Numbered from the stretch's first letter, positions 7,918 to 17,422 are shown. The stretch: DNA of 64,000 nt from Vibrio panuliri (GCF_009938205.1 NZ_AP019655.1:1488001-1552000), one strand, 5' to 3'. Numbers and translations are program-made. Notes: generated by a model not told the origin, from the sequence alone.

Positions 7918-8023
7918 AGAGAGGGTCAAAAAACATCCGCAGGATGACAATGTTTGAGAAGGTCGACAAACAAGGTCTCTTCATCCGCAGAATGACCATA
8001 TTTGAGAAGAGCGACAAACAAGG
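7900..8023. repeat. Tandem imperfect repeats of about 50 bp
   Basis: Three successive units share AGGATGACAATGTT followed by GAGA-GGTC: at about 7903, 7938 (CATCCGCAGGATGACAATG) and 7982 (CATCCGCAGAATGACCATA). The last two share TTTGAGAAG, then GCGACAAACAAGG or TCGACAAACAAGG. They follow directly from repeat copy A. Confidence 0.6.
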
Positions 8024-8183
8024 GAAAAATTCAGGACGAATTTTTAGGTTTTCGGTGTCGGGAACGCCTAAAACCGACCGGACAACACCAGCCAAGCCAA
8101 AGCGCCTTTCTGATGACTCTTTGGCAAGACAAAGAGTCATTGGACCGCTTACCGCAAAGTTAAAGAAATTAGCAAATCTATAA

Positions 8184-8260
8184 GCGGGACATACAGCCCC
8201 ACCAATCTCGAAAGAACGGATTTTAAAGCGAGATCCCCGCGTTCGCGAGGATGACAATAT
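8184..8260. repeat. Dispersed intergenic repeat, copy B
   Basis: Matches copy A from GCGGGACAT to GATGACAAT with a few substitutions (CCCCGCGTTCGCG where A has CCCCACGTTCGCG). Confidence 0.7.
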
Positions 8261-8286
8261 TTCAATGCTGCCGCGAGAGTTCTAAA

Positions 8287-8316
8287 CGGGACATACACCA
8301 ACACCAAACTCGAAAG
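8287..8316. repeat. Dispersed intergenic repeat, truncated copy C
   Basis: Only the first part is present: CGGGACATACACC followed by ACACCAAACTCGAAAG, then the match stops. The whole 7529-8390 interval holds these repeats and no gene that I can support. Confidence 0.55.
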
Positions 8317-8397
8317 ACCTAATCAAAACCGCAACCACTGTCACTCTATCTTTCAGCAAGCGCAAAAAAAATCAAAGTGTTAGATGCTCTCATTAAA

Positions 8398-8421
8398 TTA
8401 TTTCGATTTTTATCGAAATAA
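8398..8421. promoter_or_regulatory. Operator-like palindrome before the permease
   Basis: Perfect 10-bp arms TTATTTCGAT and ATCGAAATAA with a TTTT centre, ending 3 bases before the -35 box of the permease promoter. A related, weaker inverted repeat TTCGA...TCGAA (8452-8467) lies just after the -10 box. The layout is typical of a metal-responsive repressor site, but no regulator gene is adjacent. Confidence 0.6.
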
Positions 8422-8424
8422 CAC

Positions 8425-8452
8425 TTGATCATTAGCGAAACATTTCTATAAT
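8425..8452 (+). promoter_or_regulatory. Sigma-70 type promoter of the permease
   Basis: TTGATC at 8425 and TATAAT at 8447 with a 16-base spacer, 39 bases before the start codon. Confidence 0.6.
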
Positions 8453-8490
8453 TCGAGAAACTTCGAAATTAAACAGAATTTGAGGCTCCT

Positions 8491-9573
8491 ATGAGTAATG
8501 AATTGATGACAATGGCACGCGAAGCCCTAGATATGTTCGCGTTTTTAGCAGTGGAATTGATCATTCTATTCCTTGCAATCAGCTACATTGTGGGTGTGTT
8601 GCAAGAATTTCTGACCCCAGAAAAGATCCAATCGATCCTAAGTTCACGTAAAGGAAAAGGTTACTTTATTGCCGCACTACTTGGCTCTATTACACCGTTT
8701 TGCTCATGCTCTACCATTCCATTTTTGAAAGGTTTGTTACGTGCTCGTGCTGGCTTTGGTCCAATGATGGTGTTCCTATTTGCAAGCCCGCTACTTAACC
8801 CTGTCATTATCGGTCTATTTGTCGTGACATTTGGCTGGCAAGTTGCGCTGTTCTACTTTGCTATTGCAATGGCAGTATCAGTAGTCGCTGGCTTTATCTT
8901 AGAAAAACTGGGCTTTGAGCGTTACGTAAAACCAGAAGCTTACGAGTCAACGAATGCATCAAGCTGCTCTAGCAAATCAAGCTGTGGCGATAGCAAACCG
9001 GCAGTAGAGACGCCAGCAGCAACTTCATGCTGTACTAAACCTGAGCCTGTACCTGCGCCAACGAGCTGCTGTACAAGTTCAAAACCAGAACCTGAAGTTA
9101 AAGTATCTTGTTGCTCTACCGATGGCACGGCAACCGCAACTATCGTTGAGACAAAACAACCAAACCGTTGGATGCGTATTTGGCTTTCAACATGGAAAGA
9201 CTTTAAACAAGTACTGCCTTACCTAATGCTAGGTATTGCGATTGGTTCATTTATCTACGGCTTTATTCCAACTGACCTAATCGCGGAATACGCTGGTGCA
9301 GGTAAATGGTATGCGATTCCTGTCGCGGCTGTGATTGGTATTCCGTTGTACATTCGTGCTGAAGCGGTGATTCCACTTAGTGCGGCACTAGTACAAAAAG
9401 GCATGGCACTAGGCTCAGTAATGGCGCTAATTATCGGTAGTGCAGGTGCAAGTTTAACGGAAGTTATCTTGCTTAAGTCTATCTTCAAAAATCAGATGAT
9501 TGCTGCTTTCTTAGCTGTGATTCTAAGCATGGCAATTGGTGCCGGCTTCCTATACAGCGTGATTTTTGGCTAA
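8491..9573 (+). CDS. DUF318/ArsP-type permease, candidate metal(loid) exporter
   Basis: A 360-residue inner-membrane protein of the DUF318 (PF03773) permease family. The hallmark TPFCSCSTIPFLKGLL is near residue 68 and its echo IPLYIRAEAVIPLSAAL is in the second half, giving two membrane blocks of about four helices. Between them, around residues 155-215, is a soluble loop with repeated Cys pairs (SSCGDS, TSCCTKP, TSCCTSS, VSCCSTD) that should bind soft metals. Family members export organoarsenicals (ArsP) or, in the Shewanella SO_0444 group, copper and zinc. The Cys loop favours a thiophilic metal or metalloid. Start: ATG 8491 after TTGAGGCTCCT. Confidence 0.8.
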   Translation: MSNELMTMAREALDMFAFLAVELIILFLAISYIVGVLQEFLTPEKIQSILSSRKGKGYFIAALLGSITPFCSCSTIPFLKGLLRARAGFGPMMVFLFASPLLNPVIIGLFVVTFGWQVALFYFAIAMAVSVVAGFILEKLGFERYVKPEAYESTNASSCSSKSSCGDSKPAVETPAATSCCTKPEPVPAPTSCCTSSKPEPEVKVSCCSTDGTATATIVETKQPNRWMRIWLSTWKDFKQVLPYLMLGIAIGSFIYGFIPTDLIAEYAGAGKWYAIPVAAVIGIPLYIRAEAVIPLSAALVQKGMALGSVMALIIGSAGASLTEVILLKSIFKNQMIAAFLAVILSMAIGAGFLYSVIFG

Positions 9574-9611
9574 ACCAACCATCCACTGACGATTCAAATT
9601 TCAACGAATAG

Positions 9612-9644
9612 AGCCGCTACTGACAACGTAGCGGCTTTTCTTTT
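9612..9644 (+). terminator. Rho-independent terminator
   Basis: Arms AGCCGCTAC and GTAGCGGCT with a 7-base loop, followed by TTTCTTTT. It ends the permease transcript and lies just before the convergent M23 gene. Confidence 0.85.
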
Positions 9645-9655
9645 AAGACAAGTTC

Positions 9656-10921
9656 TTATCCACTTTGCTTTTCCACCAGCATGGAGTCAAACGCTTTCAC
9701 TTTAGCTAAGAACGCAGCTTTGTCATTGGCAGAGACAGAGGAAGCAAGCGGTAAGTCTGCCTTCATAGGATCCACCGCTCGGTTTCTAACTAACACCTCA
9801 AAATGCAAATGCGGCCCCGTTAGTCGCCCTGTCGCCCCAGAGAGCGCAATTTTCTGTCCACGCTGCACATATTGTCCTTTCTTGACTAGGAACTTGCTCA
9901 GGTGAAGATAGCGCGTGGTATAAACGCTATTGTGCTCAATCACTAAGTATTTACCCGCGTATGGGTGATTGCGCACCCCAATCACTTTACCATCACCAAT
10001 TGAGTATATCGGCGCACCCACTGGTGTCGCGAAATCCGTGCCGTTGTGCGGTGATATCCGCCCAGTTACTGGATGTTTACGTTTGGGGTTAAATGGCGAG
10101 GTGATTCTGCGATATCGAGTGTCGATAGGGTAACGATTAAACGCTCGCTCAAGACTATTGCCATGGCGATCGTAGAAACGCCCATCACTGGCTAAGAATG
10201 CTGCCACTTCGCCCTTAGCAAGCTTAAAGGAGATCGCTTGAATCTCATTGTTTCCAGTCGGATGGTCATCCAAAAACTGTTCTTTGACCAACACATTAAA
10301 ACTATCACCGGCTCTTAAGGCCCGAGAGAAATCCACTTTATCTTTGAGTACCCGCGTAATATTGCCAATTTGATTAGAGGAGAGCCCTAACTTGTGGGCT
10401 GAAAGCGAGAAACTACCGTTCACAACACCGGAATACAAACGCTCTCGCCATTGTGAAGGAGTCTCTTCAAACTGGTAACTAAACTCGCCTTGAGGATTTT
10501 TTCTGTAGATGGCTTTTTCAACCAAACTGATATGGTAGCTCAGGCTTATCAACTGCCGAGTGTGACTGTCCAAGGTGAATTCTAGGTAGTCCCCTGGTTT
10601 GATGGTATCGAGTTGCAATGTTGCGTGGTCAGCGGAAAGGATCTTCTGCAAATCGGTATAAGGCAGGTTCCAGTCAGAAAATATCCCACTTAATGTATCG
10701 CCGACTTTGACAAAGTAGTGCACCTTAATTGGTTCACTGTGCACAGGCTCAATCCGTGCAACATCAACAGCGTCAATGAGCGATTCATAAGGCGTGATCT
10801 TGATTGGTTGCGGCTTTGCTGCCTCATCAGGAGGCTCGGAAATAAGCGCGGCGACCGAAAAGGCGCTAATGGCAATGGCCGCCAATATAAATCTGATTCT
10901 TAGCATAATAGACGATGACAT
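9656..10921 (-). CDS. shyB: ShyB-like M23 (LytM) murein endopeptidase
   Basis: About 421 residues. An N-terminal membrane anchor or signal (MLRIRFILAAIAISAFSVAALI) is followed by a LysM-like/Csd3-type region (VKVGDTLSGIFSDWNLPYTDL) and a C-terminal LytM domain with zinc ligands in HNGTDFA and HLHFE. It should cut peptide cross-links in periplasmic peptidoglycan to permit growth. The frame runs to a TTG at 10954 that lies at the edge of the Zur box, so the ATG at 10921 (or 10906) is a better start; no clear ribosome site decides between them. The Zur box points to ShyB, the zinc-starvation endopeptidase of Vibrio, rather than ShyA. Confidence 0.75.
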   Translation of the reverse strand: MSSSIMLRIRFILAAIAISAFSVAALISEPPDEAAKPQPIKITPYESLIDAVDVARIEPVHSEPIKVHYFVKVGDTLSGIFSDWNLPYTDLQKILSADHATLQLDTIKPGDYLEFTLDSHTRQLISLSYHISLVEKAIYRKNPQGEFSYQFEETPSQWRERLYSGVVNGSFSLSAHKLGLSSNQIGNITRVLKDKVDFSRALRAGDSFNVLVKEQFLDDHPTGNNEIQAISFKLAKGEVAAFLASDGRFYDRHGNSLERAFNRYPIDTRYRRITSPFNPKRKHPVTGRISPHNGTDFATPVGAPIYSIGDGKVIGVRNHPYAGKYLVIEHNSVYTTRYLHLSKFLVKKGQYVQRGQKIALSGATGRLTGPHLHFEVLVRNRAVDPMKADLPLASSVSANDKAAFLAKVKAFDSMLVEKQSG

Positions 10922-10938
10922 AAAACAAAATTGAGATA

Positions 10939-10953
10939 TGTTATAACATAACA
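10939..10953 (-). promoter_or_regulatory. Zur box
   Basis: TGTTATA-A-CATAACA differs from the enterobacterial/Vibrio Zur consensus TGTTATAnTATAACA at a single position. It lies 18 bases upstream of the chosen endopeptidase start, where binding of Zn-loaded Zur would block transcription. Confidence 0.7.
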
Positions 10954-11020
10954 AGTAAAATATGAAATCGCCGTAATATTGATTTACAAACTAAGCTTTC
11001 ATTAAAGGGCAGCTTTGCCT

Positions 11021-12763
11021 TCACTCCCCCATCACGATACCTTCCCTACGCGGATCGGCACCACCAATCATTTGCCCGTCGGTAAAAACAACCCCTTGTA
11101 AACCTGAGTTGAGATCGCGTACCTCAACATTAAAGCCCATCTGCTCAAGATCGGCTTTAAAACTGACCGCTGGTGTCCCCTGCTCGATATCGTATGTTCC
11201 AAAGCGGTTGAGCATCCGCGGCATGTTGATCGCCTGCTGGATATCCATCCCCCACTCAAAGTGAGCAATCAAGGTTTGCGCGACATAGCCAATGATGCGA
11301 GAACCTCCCGGAGAACCCAATGCCATATAGGGCAACCCTTCTTTCATCACAATGGTAGGTGCCATTGAAGAGCGGGGACGTTTACCCGGTTCAACACGAT
11401 TGGCAATCGGGTAACCATTTCGGTACGAGGCAAACGAGAAGTCCGTCAACTCATTATTGAGCAGAAAACCATTGCTCATCACCCGAGAGCCAAACCCATT
11501 CTCAATCGTGCTGGTCATCGAAACGATATTGCCCTGTTTATCAACAATCACAATATGTGTGGTGCTGGGTAACTCAATCGACTCATCATCGGCACGCGCC
11601 ATTCTCTGATTCCAAGGTGGATTGCCCGCTTCAACATGGCTGAGTGCTTGGCCTTTTTTAATCAAACTCGCCCTTTGAGTTAGGTATTCAGGGTCAAGTA
11701 ATCCCTCAGGCATAGGAACAAAATCCGTATCGGCGATGTAACGTCCGCGATCAGCAAACGCGAGACGTGAGGCATCACCAATAATCTGCCATGAATGCGG
11801 ATCATCAGCCCCCATTTCACTCAGTTCAAAGTGGGAGGTAATACCAAGGATCTGCCCTACCGCTAATGCCCCAGAGCTAGGTGGTCCCATGCCGCATACC
11901 TGATACTGACGATAAGGCGCGCAGACAGGTTCGCGTTCGATCACTTTGTAAGTGGCAAAATCCTCAAGAGACAAGGTTCCAGGGTTATCACTAATCCCTT
12001 GAACTTTGTTCACAATGTCTTGTGCGATCTTGCCTCGATAAAACGCGCGCTCCCCTTCTTTGGCAAGTAACTCTAATGTCTGAGCGTACTGGGCGTTTTT
12101 AAGTAAACTGCCTTGCGGCAACGGCTGACCAGATTCCGTAAAGAAATAGCGCTTTGTGTCAGGGTAACGGCTTAACCTCTCGTTATCGCGGGCAATTGCG
12201 CTCGCTAAACGTGGTGAAACAGCAAATCCATTTGTGGCTAAATCAATAGCAGGTTCAAGCAAACTCGCCCATTGCTGCTGACCATAATGGCGGTGAACAT
12301 CAGCAAGCAGCTTAACGGTTCCCGGTGTACCCACTGACCGCCCGCCCACAACTGCATCAAAAAACTGCAGTGGCTCGCCATTTTCATCCTGAAACAGCTC
12401 GGGTTTTGCTGATAGTGGTGCAGTCTCTCGACCATCATAGGTCGTTAACTGTTTGTTCTTTGCATTGTAGTAGACCAAAAATGCCCCGCCGCCCAAACCC
12501 GATGATTGCGGTTCCACCAGACCTAACACCGTTTGTACCGTCACTAAAGCATCCGCGGCACTGCCACCATTTTTCAGCACTTGATAGCCTGCTTCCACCG
12601 CCAGCGGGTGTGCGGCAGCAACCACAAATTCTTTCGCTGTCACACTCTGCTTGGAGGTCACTTGGCTGGTGAGTTCAGGGGCAACGTGATCAGCAACATC
12701 GGTGGCAAATAATGGGTTAGCGACAAACGCTAAACCTAGTATCAGCATCGTTTTATTATCCAT
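11021..12763 (-). CDS. ggt: Gamma-glutamyltransferase
   Basis: A 580-residue periplasmic enzyme that cleaves the gamma-glutamyl bond of glutathione and transfers or hydrolyses it. A signal peptide (MDNKTMLILGLAFVANPLFA) starts at ATG 12763, which has a good ribosome site (CAAGGACGAG). Family signs: GGSAADALV and SGLGGGAFLVYY near the N-terminus, the autocleavage/nucleophile Thr in PSTTHIVIVD, and the glycine-rich GSPGGSRIIGYV of the small subunit. Length is usual for the precursor, which cuts itself into two chains. No operon partner. Confidence 0.9.
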   Translation of the reverse strand: MDNKTMLILGLAFVANPLFATDVADHVAPELTSQVTSKQSVTAKEFVVAAAHPLAVEAGYQVLKNGGSAADALVTVQTVLGLVEPQSSGLGGGAFLVYYNAKNKQLTTYDGRETAPLSAKPELFQDENGEPLQFFDAVVGGRSVGTPGTVKLLADVHRHYGQQQWASLLEPAIDLATNGFAVSPRLASAIARDNERLSRYPDTKRYFFTESGQPLPQGSLLKNAQYAQTLELLAKEGERAFYRGKIAQDIVNKVQGISDNPGTLSLEDFATYKVIEREPVCAPYRQYQVCGMGPPSSGALAVGQILGITSHFELSEMGADDPHSWQIIGDASRLAFADRGRYIADTDFVPMPEGLLDPEYLTQRASLIKKGQALSHVEAGNPPWNQRMARADDESIELPSTTHIVIVDKQGNIVSMTSTIENGFGSRVMSNGFLLNNELTDFSFASYRNGYPIANRVEPGKRPRSSMAPTIVMKEGLPYMALGSPGGSRIIGYVAQTLIAHFEWGMDIQQAINMPRMLNRFGTYDIEQGTPAVSFKADLEQMGFNVEVRDLNSGLQGVVFTDGQMIGGADPRREGIVMGE

Positions 12764-12957
12764 GGTTCTCGTCCTTGTGAGCTTGCGGATATCTTCTAAA
12801 CACTTTAGCAATGACCACGGCGATCTGCTGATTTCTCAATCAAAATAGGGAGTTCAAGGACGTTTTTTCTGCAGTTAATTGCGCAAGCTCAGCTTTCTGC
12901 TCCAAGCTAGTTTCAGTGAATAGCATTTTAAATTACTGTATTTGCAGTTAATTCATC

Positions 12958-15900
12958 ATGCAGTATCGGTCCATGAACCAATTTGATAAACACCAAATCA
13001 TCACTCTCGATATCCAAAACCCTCAGCAAATTGAATCGGCGCTCAATCAGTATCAAACTTTACTCAAAAGCGGCGATGCCTTTAACCAGCACCACTTCGA
13101 TGTCGAGTTCAAACAACAAGACTCCGACGGCATTCGTCGCTTGCAACCAAGCGATGCTGGAGAAAATATTGAACTGCTTAAAGCCTCCCTTAATATGGGG
13201 CAAGAAGGGGGTAGCCACTATTACCGCCATGCAATTACTGATGAGAGTGAAGTCTATATCTCGGAAGTGATCTTGTTTGCTGCCGCACTTCAATACCCTG
13301 ACATCAAGTCAACGGTTGTCGATACTGCTAAAGCAATTGTCGCTTATGCTCGCCGCGTCAACGACACCGACGATATGTGGATAGACGATATGCGCGTATT
13401 TGGTATCGAAGCGGTTTATATGCTGGCAAAAACCGATCTGCAATACGCCTACTTAGTCGGTCAATTCTTTGTACCTTATTGGGACGATGAACATGCAACT
13501 CAATATGAGGAATACCTTGCCTCATTGTTAGTTGAGCATGGTTGGCACCCAGAGGTCATCAAAGCCTTTATCTGGTGTGATAATCCGAGCTTCCGCTCAG
13601 GTATGTTTATGGATGACCCATACAGCGATGACACCACCTATCAGCCGCTAGGCGAGTATCTGCAACAGAATCCATGCCAATACGCACGATTTAAGCAAAT
13701 GGTTATGGAGCGTTTCCAAGCCGAGCCAGTATTGCTTACAAGCTATGATGAATCAGACGAGGATGAGCCGGAGTTAAGCGGTTACAAACCCGTTATTTGG
13801 CTGTATCAAACCTTATTTGCTCGCAGTTATGATGATGAAGATGAAGACGCCTTTATGCAGCAGCCATTTATGGCAAGCACGCTTGAAGACGAAGCTTATG
13901 ATCTGCAATGTTATATTGAAAACCGAGTTAATACAGACTTGGTCAAGCCTTCAGAGCGTGCACTAGAAAAACGCGCAGAATACCGCGCCTATCTTGAACG
14001 TGATGATCGCCGCTATGAGCTTAACTATGGTAGCGAAGTGCTTAAACCTTTGATTCTAGCTATGCCTCAAGGCGAAAGTTTATGGCGCTACATTGAAAAT
14101 GGTACAGAGTTGCAAGCCCTTGAAGCGTTACAAGAGATCGAGCTTTTACCCCTTGCCCATCAATATGCGTCAGAAATGGCTGCTCATATGGACGATCATG
14201 TCTGTAAGTGGGAATACAACAACCAAGGCATTGCAGAAGAATTGGAGAGCGTTCTCGAGCTCGTTCGCGGAGATCTACTAACCGATCACTTCGGCGAAGA
14301 GACCACGATTGAACATGCGAATGGCTTGATCACAACTTTAACGGTTACCCCAGACAGTGAGGTTTCTCTGCTTAAGGCACGCTGCGAACAATATTTGCGT
14401 GTGGTCGATGTTTTCTATCGAGCACTCGGCAAGCGTGAGTTTAGCGAATATATGATGGATTCGCTCACTGACGATGATGAGCCACTTCTATCTCGCCAAG
14501 ATTACTACCGCCGCTACAGTCAATTACCTGAGCCCCAAACTGAGGCTGGTGAGACGCAAGATGGCGCGCTGACACGCGAAGTACAATCCATCTTTTATAC
14601 CTTTACGGATAACGATGAGATTCTATGTAAGAAAAACTTTGAACTAGTCGACAGCGTAATGCGAAGCTCGCGAGATCTATGCCATCCGCAACACTACCCG
14701 AAAAAACATATGGGCTGTATTGCGCTTGCCAGTTATCAGCTTTATACCGATTTCAATCAGCGCATCGGCGACGAAGTTACCGAGGCACTATTCAACTACT
14801 TAAATGAACAGAATATTTGGCAACAAGCGGTTGATAAAATTCTACAAGAAGCCTTTGTAAAAGGTGGCTACCATTGCCCTGAGCACAAGGGTTTAACTGA
14901 GCAAGATATTGCTCGAGTACGCGACTACTTTTGCGCAGATCAACCAACAGAAGATCAAGCCAGTTTGATTGCGCTATTAGAACCGCAACTTCACCGTGAT
15001 GACTGTTGTCGAGGCAATCTTTACCTCAACAAATTCAGTGAATATCAGCCCGGTTACGACTTCTTGAGCGATCACGATGAAGATTTCCAACGCTTTACCC
15101 TCATTGCGTTCTGGCTAAGACAATTACCATTACCACAGCGAGTTCAGGCGGATCGACTTTGGCAATTTATCACGGCGTTAGCCCCCGTGCGTGTGGCGCG
15201 TAACGTTCTACGCGCCTACTCAGATGGACCTTGGAGTATTGAGTTCAACAACGTGTTGGATGAGATTGAGATTCACGAGCAACTTGAAAAAGCCGGCATG
15301 GATTCCGGTATTCTACGAGCTTTTGAGATGAGCCGAGTCAGCAGCACCCGCGACATTGAAAAGTATTCACACTGGTTAGATCGCTACAGCGAAATCACCA
15401 ACACCTCAACCAGCATGTTTGGTAGCCTCGATCGCAAGAAAGCTGAGGCCCTGCATCAAGGTTTGAAGTTTATCAATGAGAGCGATCGCGTTGCTTTCTT
15501 GCATCACGCGTCACTCAAATACCCAGAAATCACGCTGGATATTGAGCATGATTTCGCCCGTGCCCTGCGCATTGTTGTCGAGCTCAACACAACCTCATGG
15601 GAGTTCGCTTTAGCACACGAGCTAGGCGCTTGTTGCCTTTATGTTGGCGAGGGGGAAAAAGTACCGGCTAATCTGCGTAAAGCGATCATCTCTGACGAGC
15701 ACACTGTGCACGACAAGCCTTGTCATATGGATGGCATGAGTTGGATGATCAGTACCATTGTGCAACAGCAAGGCGATCAATATGTCGTGTTAATGGCCGA
15801 CCAAGAAATACCGCTAGAGGCTTACCGCAACGGTCTGCCGAATGGTCAATTAGTCATTCTCGATGAAACGGCCGACCGCCAAGAGATTCTGCAACGAATT

Positions 15901-16557
15901 TTGCAACTTCAACAAACACCAAAACGCGTTGACTACCTTGTTGAGCAAACTCTCGCGTATCTTGCTGGAGATGTTGATTATTCGAGTATATCGACACTTT
16001 ACCGCGCACAAATTGCCACAGAAAATTTCCGCCCAAGTGCCGATGAATATCGTCTTTATACATTAGGTCAGTTGATGTGGATGTTGGCTAAACCGCAGCG
16101 TGACAGGCTTGCTAAGCTTCTCTTTAACCATGACTATCGCGGCTTTAAAGTTATCGAAAATCAGCACGAGAAAGCGTGGTTAATCCATCAACTTGCTCAA
16201 GGTGATATTGATTTTGACAACTACTTAGAGCAAGAGCGAGAGGAAGAGACCTCTGAAGAGGGGATGCTATTTCTACTCCGCTGGATGCTAGAGCTAGAGA
16301 TTGATCCAGCACACATGACTTTGTTCTGTATAAAACATGCTGAGTTCGAAGCGTGTGGTGAATTTATTCGAATTCACGCGCGAGGTCAGTATGGCAACTT
16401 TAAGCAAACACTCAATTACCTCCACGCAGGTAGACGCGCGCAACTGCCAGAGATATTAAGCCAAGCGGATGATGCTACTCAGTTAATGGAACCTCTCGCA
16501 AAAGATCGCTCGCGCGTCGTGAAAGAAGCATTAGCTCGTTGTGTATTTTCGGCGTAA
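12958..16557 (+). CDS. Large soluble protein of unknown function (1199 aa)
   Basis: An uninterrupted 1199-residue frame with no signal peptide, membrane segment or recognised catalytic motif. It is acidic, with runs such as SDEDEPE and DDEDEDAF, and reads as mostly helical; the last third (LLRWMLELEIDPAHMTLFCIKHAEFE, then HAGRRAQLPEILSQ) looks like stacked helices of a HEAT-like type. A second ATG at 12973 (MNQFDKHQII) is an equally possible start; neither has a clear ribosome site. It stands alone between the ggt gene and a strong terminator. Confidence 0.75.
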   Translation: MQYRSMNQFDKHQIITLDIQNPQQIESALNQYQTLLKSGDAFNQHHFDVEFKQQDSDGIRRLQPSDAGENIELLKASLNMGQEGGSHYYRHAITDESEVYISEVILFAAALQYPDIKSTVVDTAKAIVAYARRVNDTDDMWIDDMRVFGIEAVYMLAKTDLQYAYLVGQFFVPYWDDEHATQYEEYLASLLVEHGWHPEVIKAFIWCDNPSFRSGMFMDDPYSDDTTYQPLGEYLQQNPCQYARFKQMVMERFQAEPVLLTSYDESDEDEPELSGYKPVIWLYQTLFARSYDDEDEDAFMQQPFMASTLEDEAYDLQCYIENRVNTDLVKPSERALEKRAEYRAYLERDDRRYELNYGSEVLKPLILAMPQGESLWRYIENGTELQALEALQEIELLPLAHQYASEMAAHMDDHVCKWEYNNQGIAEELESVLELVRGDLLTDHFGEETTIEHANGLITTLTVTPDSEVSLLKARCEQYLRVVDVFYRALGKREFSEYMMDSLTDDDEPLLSRQDYYRRYSQLPEPQTEAGETQDGALTREVQSIFYTFTDNDEILCKKNFELVDSVMRSSRDLCHPQHYPKKHMGCIALASYQLYTDFNQRIGDEVTEALFNYLNEQNIWQQAVDKILQEAFVKGGYHCPEHKGLTEQDIARVRDYFCADQPTEDQASLIALLEPQLHRDDCCRGNLYLNKFSEYQPGYDFLSDHDEDFQRFTLIAFWLRQLPLPQRVQADRLWQFITALAPVRVARNVLRAYSDGPWSIEFNNVLDEIEIHEQLEKAGMDSGILRAFEMSRVSSTRDIEKYSHWLDRYSEITNTSTSMFGSLDRKKAEALHQGLKFINESDRVAFLHHASLKYPEITLDIEHDFARALRIVVELNTTSWEFALAHELGACCLYVGEGEKVPANLRKAIISDEHTVHDKPCHMDGMSWMISTIVQQQGDQYVVLMADQEIPLEAYRNGLPNGQLVILDETADRQEILQRILQLQQTPKRVDYLVEQTLAYLAGDVDYSSISTLYRAQIATENFRPSADEYRLYTLGQLMWMLAKPQRDRLAKLLFNHDYRGFKVIENQHEKAWLIHQLAQGDIDFDNYLEQEREEETSEEGMLFLLRWMLELEIDPAHMTLFCIKHAEFEACGEFIRIHARGQYGNFKQTLNYLHAGRRAQLPEILSQADDATQLMEPLAKDRSRVVKEALARCVFSA

Positions 16558-16581
16558 AGCAGAATCACTCACTATGCTAGT

Positions 16582-16613
16582 AAAACACCCTTGGCAATAC
16601 CAAGGGTGTTTTT
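16582..16613. terminator. Bidirectional terminator
   Basis: Perfect 13-bp arms AAAACACCCTTGG and CCAAGGGTGTTTT with a 5-base loop. The T/A-rich ends suit both the large gene and the convergent nucleotidyltransferase gene. Confidence 0.9.
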
Positions 16614-16630
16614 AGTGTCAGTTTTAATGA

Positions 16631-17422
16631 TTAAATCAACTCACTCAGGTAGCCTACGCACGCTTCTCTGGCTTTATCGTTAACCGTAACTTCTTCGTTT
16701 TGGCGTAACTCTAAGTAGAGAACAACACACTGCTTTAAGGCAAAAATCAAAGACTCTTTCTCAGGTATTGCAACTGTCTCAAGTAACTTTGCACTAAACT
16801 CCGGCAATCTTTTCTCGATGGTTCTAACGCCTGACGGCGTTAATCCTGCTTGCTTGAGCGCTAATGGAGAAAGTACATTCTGACGTAAGAATGAGATGAA
16901 CTCGAGCGCTTCAAAAAACTCTCCTCGCGCAACTTTCGTTGCTGCATAATGAGTCCATATCCAAAAACGCTCTTCAATCCACTGCGGATTAGGTTGTGGA
17001 TATTGTGGCTCAGCAGTGGCAAATACATCACTTAACATTGACTCTTTCTGCCAAAGTACTTGAGTGTCATCAACACGCTGTGCTGCATCCGGCAGAGCGA
17101 CAAACTTAAAATCGACATGCAGCAGTTCAGTGCCGCCGAATATTGAAACAATTAATCGCGGTTCACCAACATGCTCTCCAGTAAACGCGGCTAGTAATTG
17201 CTCAAACTGATTCAGAATCTCAAAGCGTTGCGCCATCACTTCTCGATAATGTTCAGGTTCAATTGCAATAACTAAATCCAAATCGCTATATTGATCCATT
17301 GAATCAGAGGCAAAGGAACCACTGCAACCAATACCACATATTCGGCTATCTTGAGAAAGTACCTGAACAAGTTGTTCTAGTAGTGCTTGATGAGAAGTTG
17401 GAAGTGACTTAGGAGACTTCAT
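16631..17422 (-). CDS. Nucleotidyltransferase-fold protein
   Basis: A 263-residue protein whose N-terminal half has the nucleotidyltransferase signature: GCSGSFASDSMDQYSDLDLV (Gly-Ser followed by the D-x-D metal pair) and a third carboxylate in LLHVDFKF. The C-terminal half is helical, as in aminoglycoside adenylyltransferases and related enzymes. Such proteins add AMP or another nucleotide to a small molecule or protein. The acceptor is unknown, and resistance should not be assumed. Start ATG 17422 follows AAAGGTAAAAT. Confidence 0.7.
   Translation of the reverse strand: MKSPKSLPTSHQALLEQLVQVLSQDSRICGIGCSGSFASDSMDQYSDLDLVIAIEPEHYREVMAQRFEILNQFEQLLAAFTGEHVGEPRLIVSIFGGTELLHVDFKFVALPDAAQRVDDTQVLWQKESMLSDVFATAEPQYPQPNPQWIEERFWIWTHYAATKVARGEFFEALEFISFLRQNVLSPLALKQAGLTPSGVRTIEKRLPEFSAKLLETVAIPEKESLIFALKQCVVLYLELRQNEEVTVNDKAREACVGYLSELI

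Noticed and set aside
7843..8316. Repeats as a CRISPR array or integron attC sites
   Set aside because: Units are of unequal length with no regular spacers, and no Cas or integrase gene is near; the core does not have the attC core sites.
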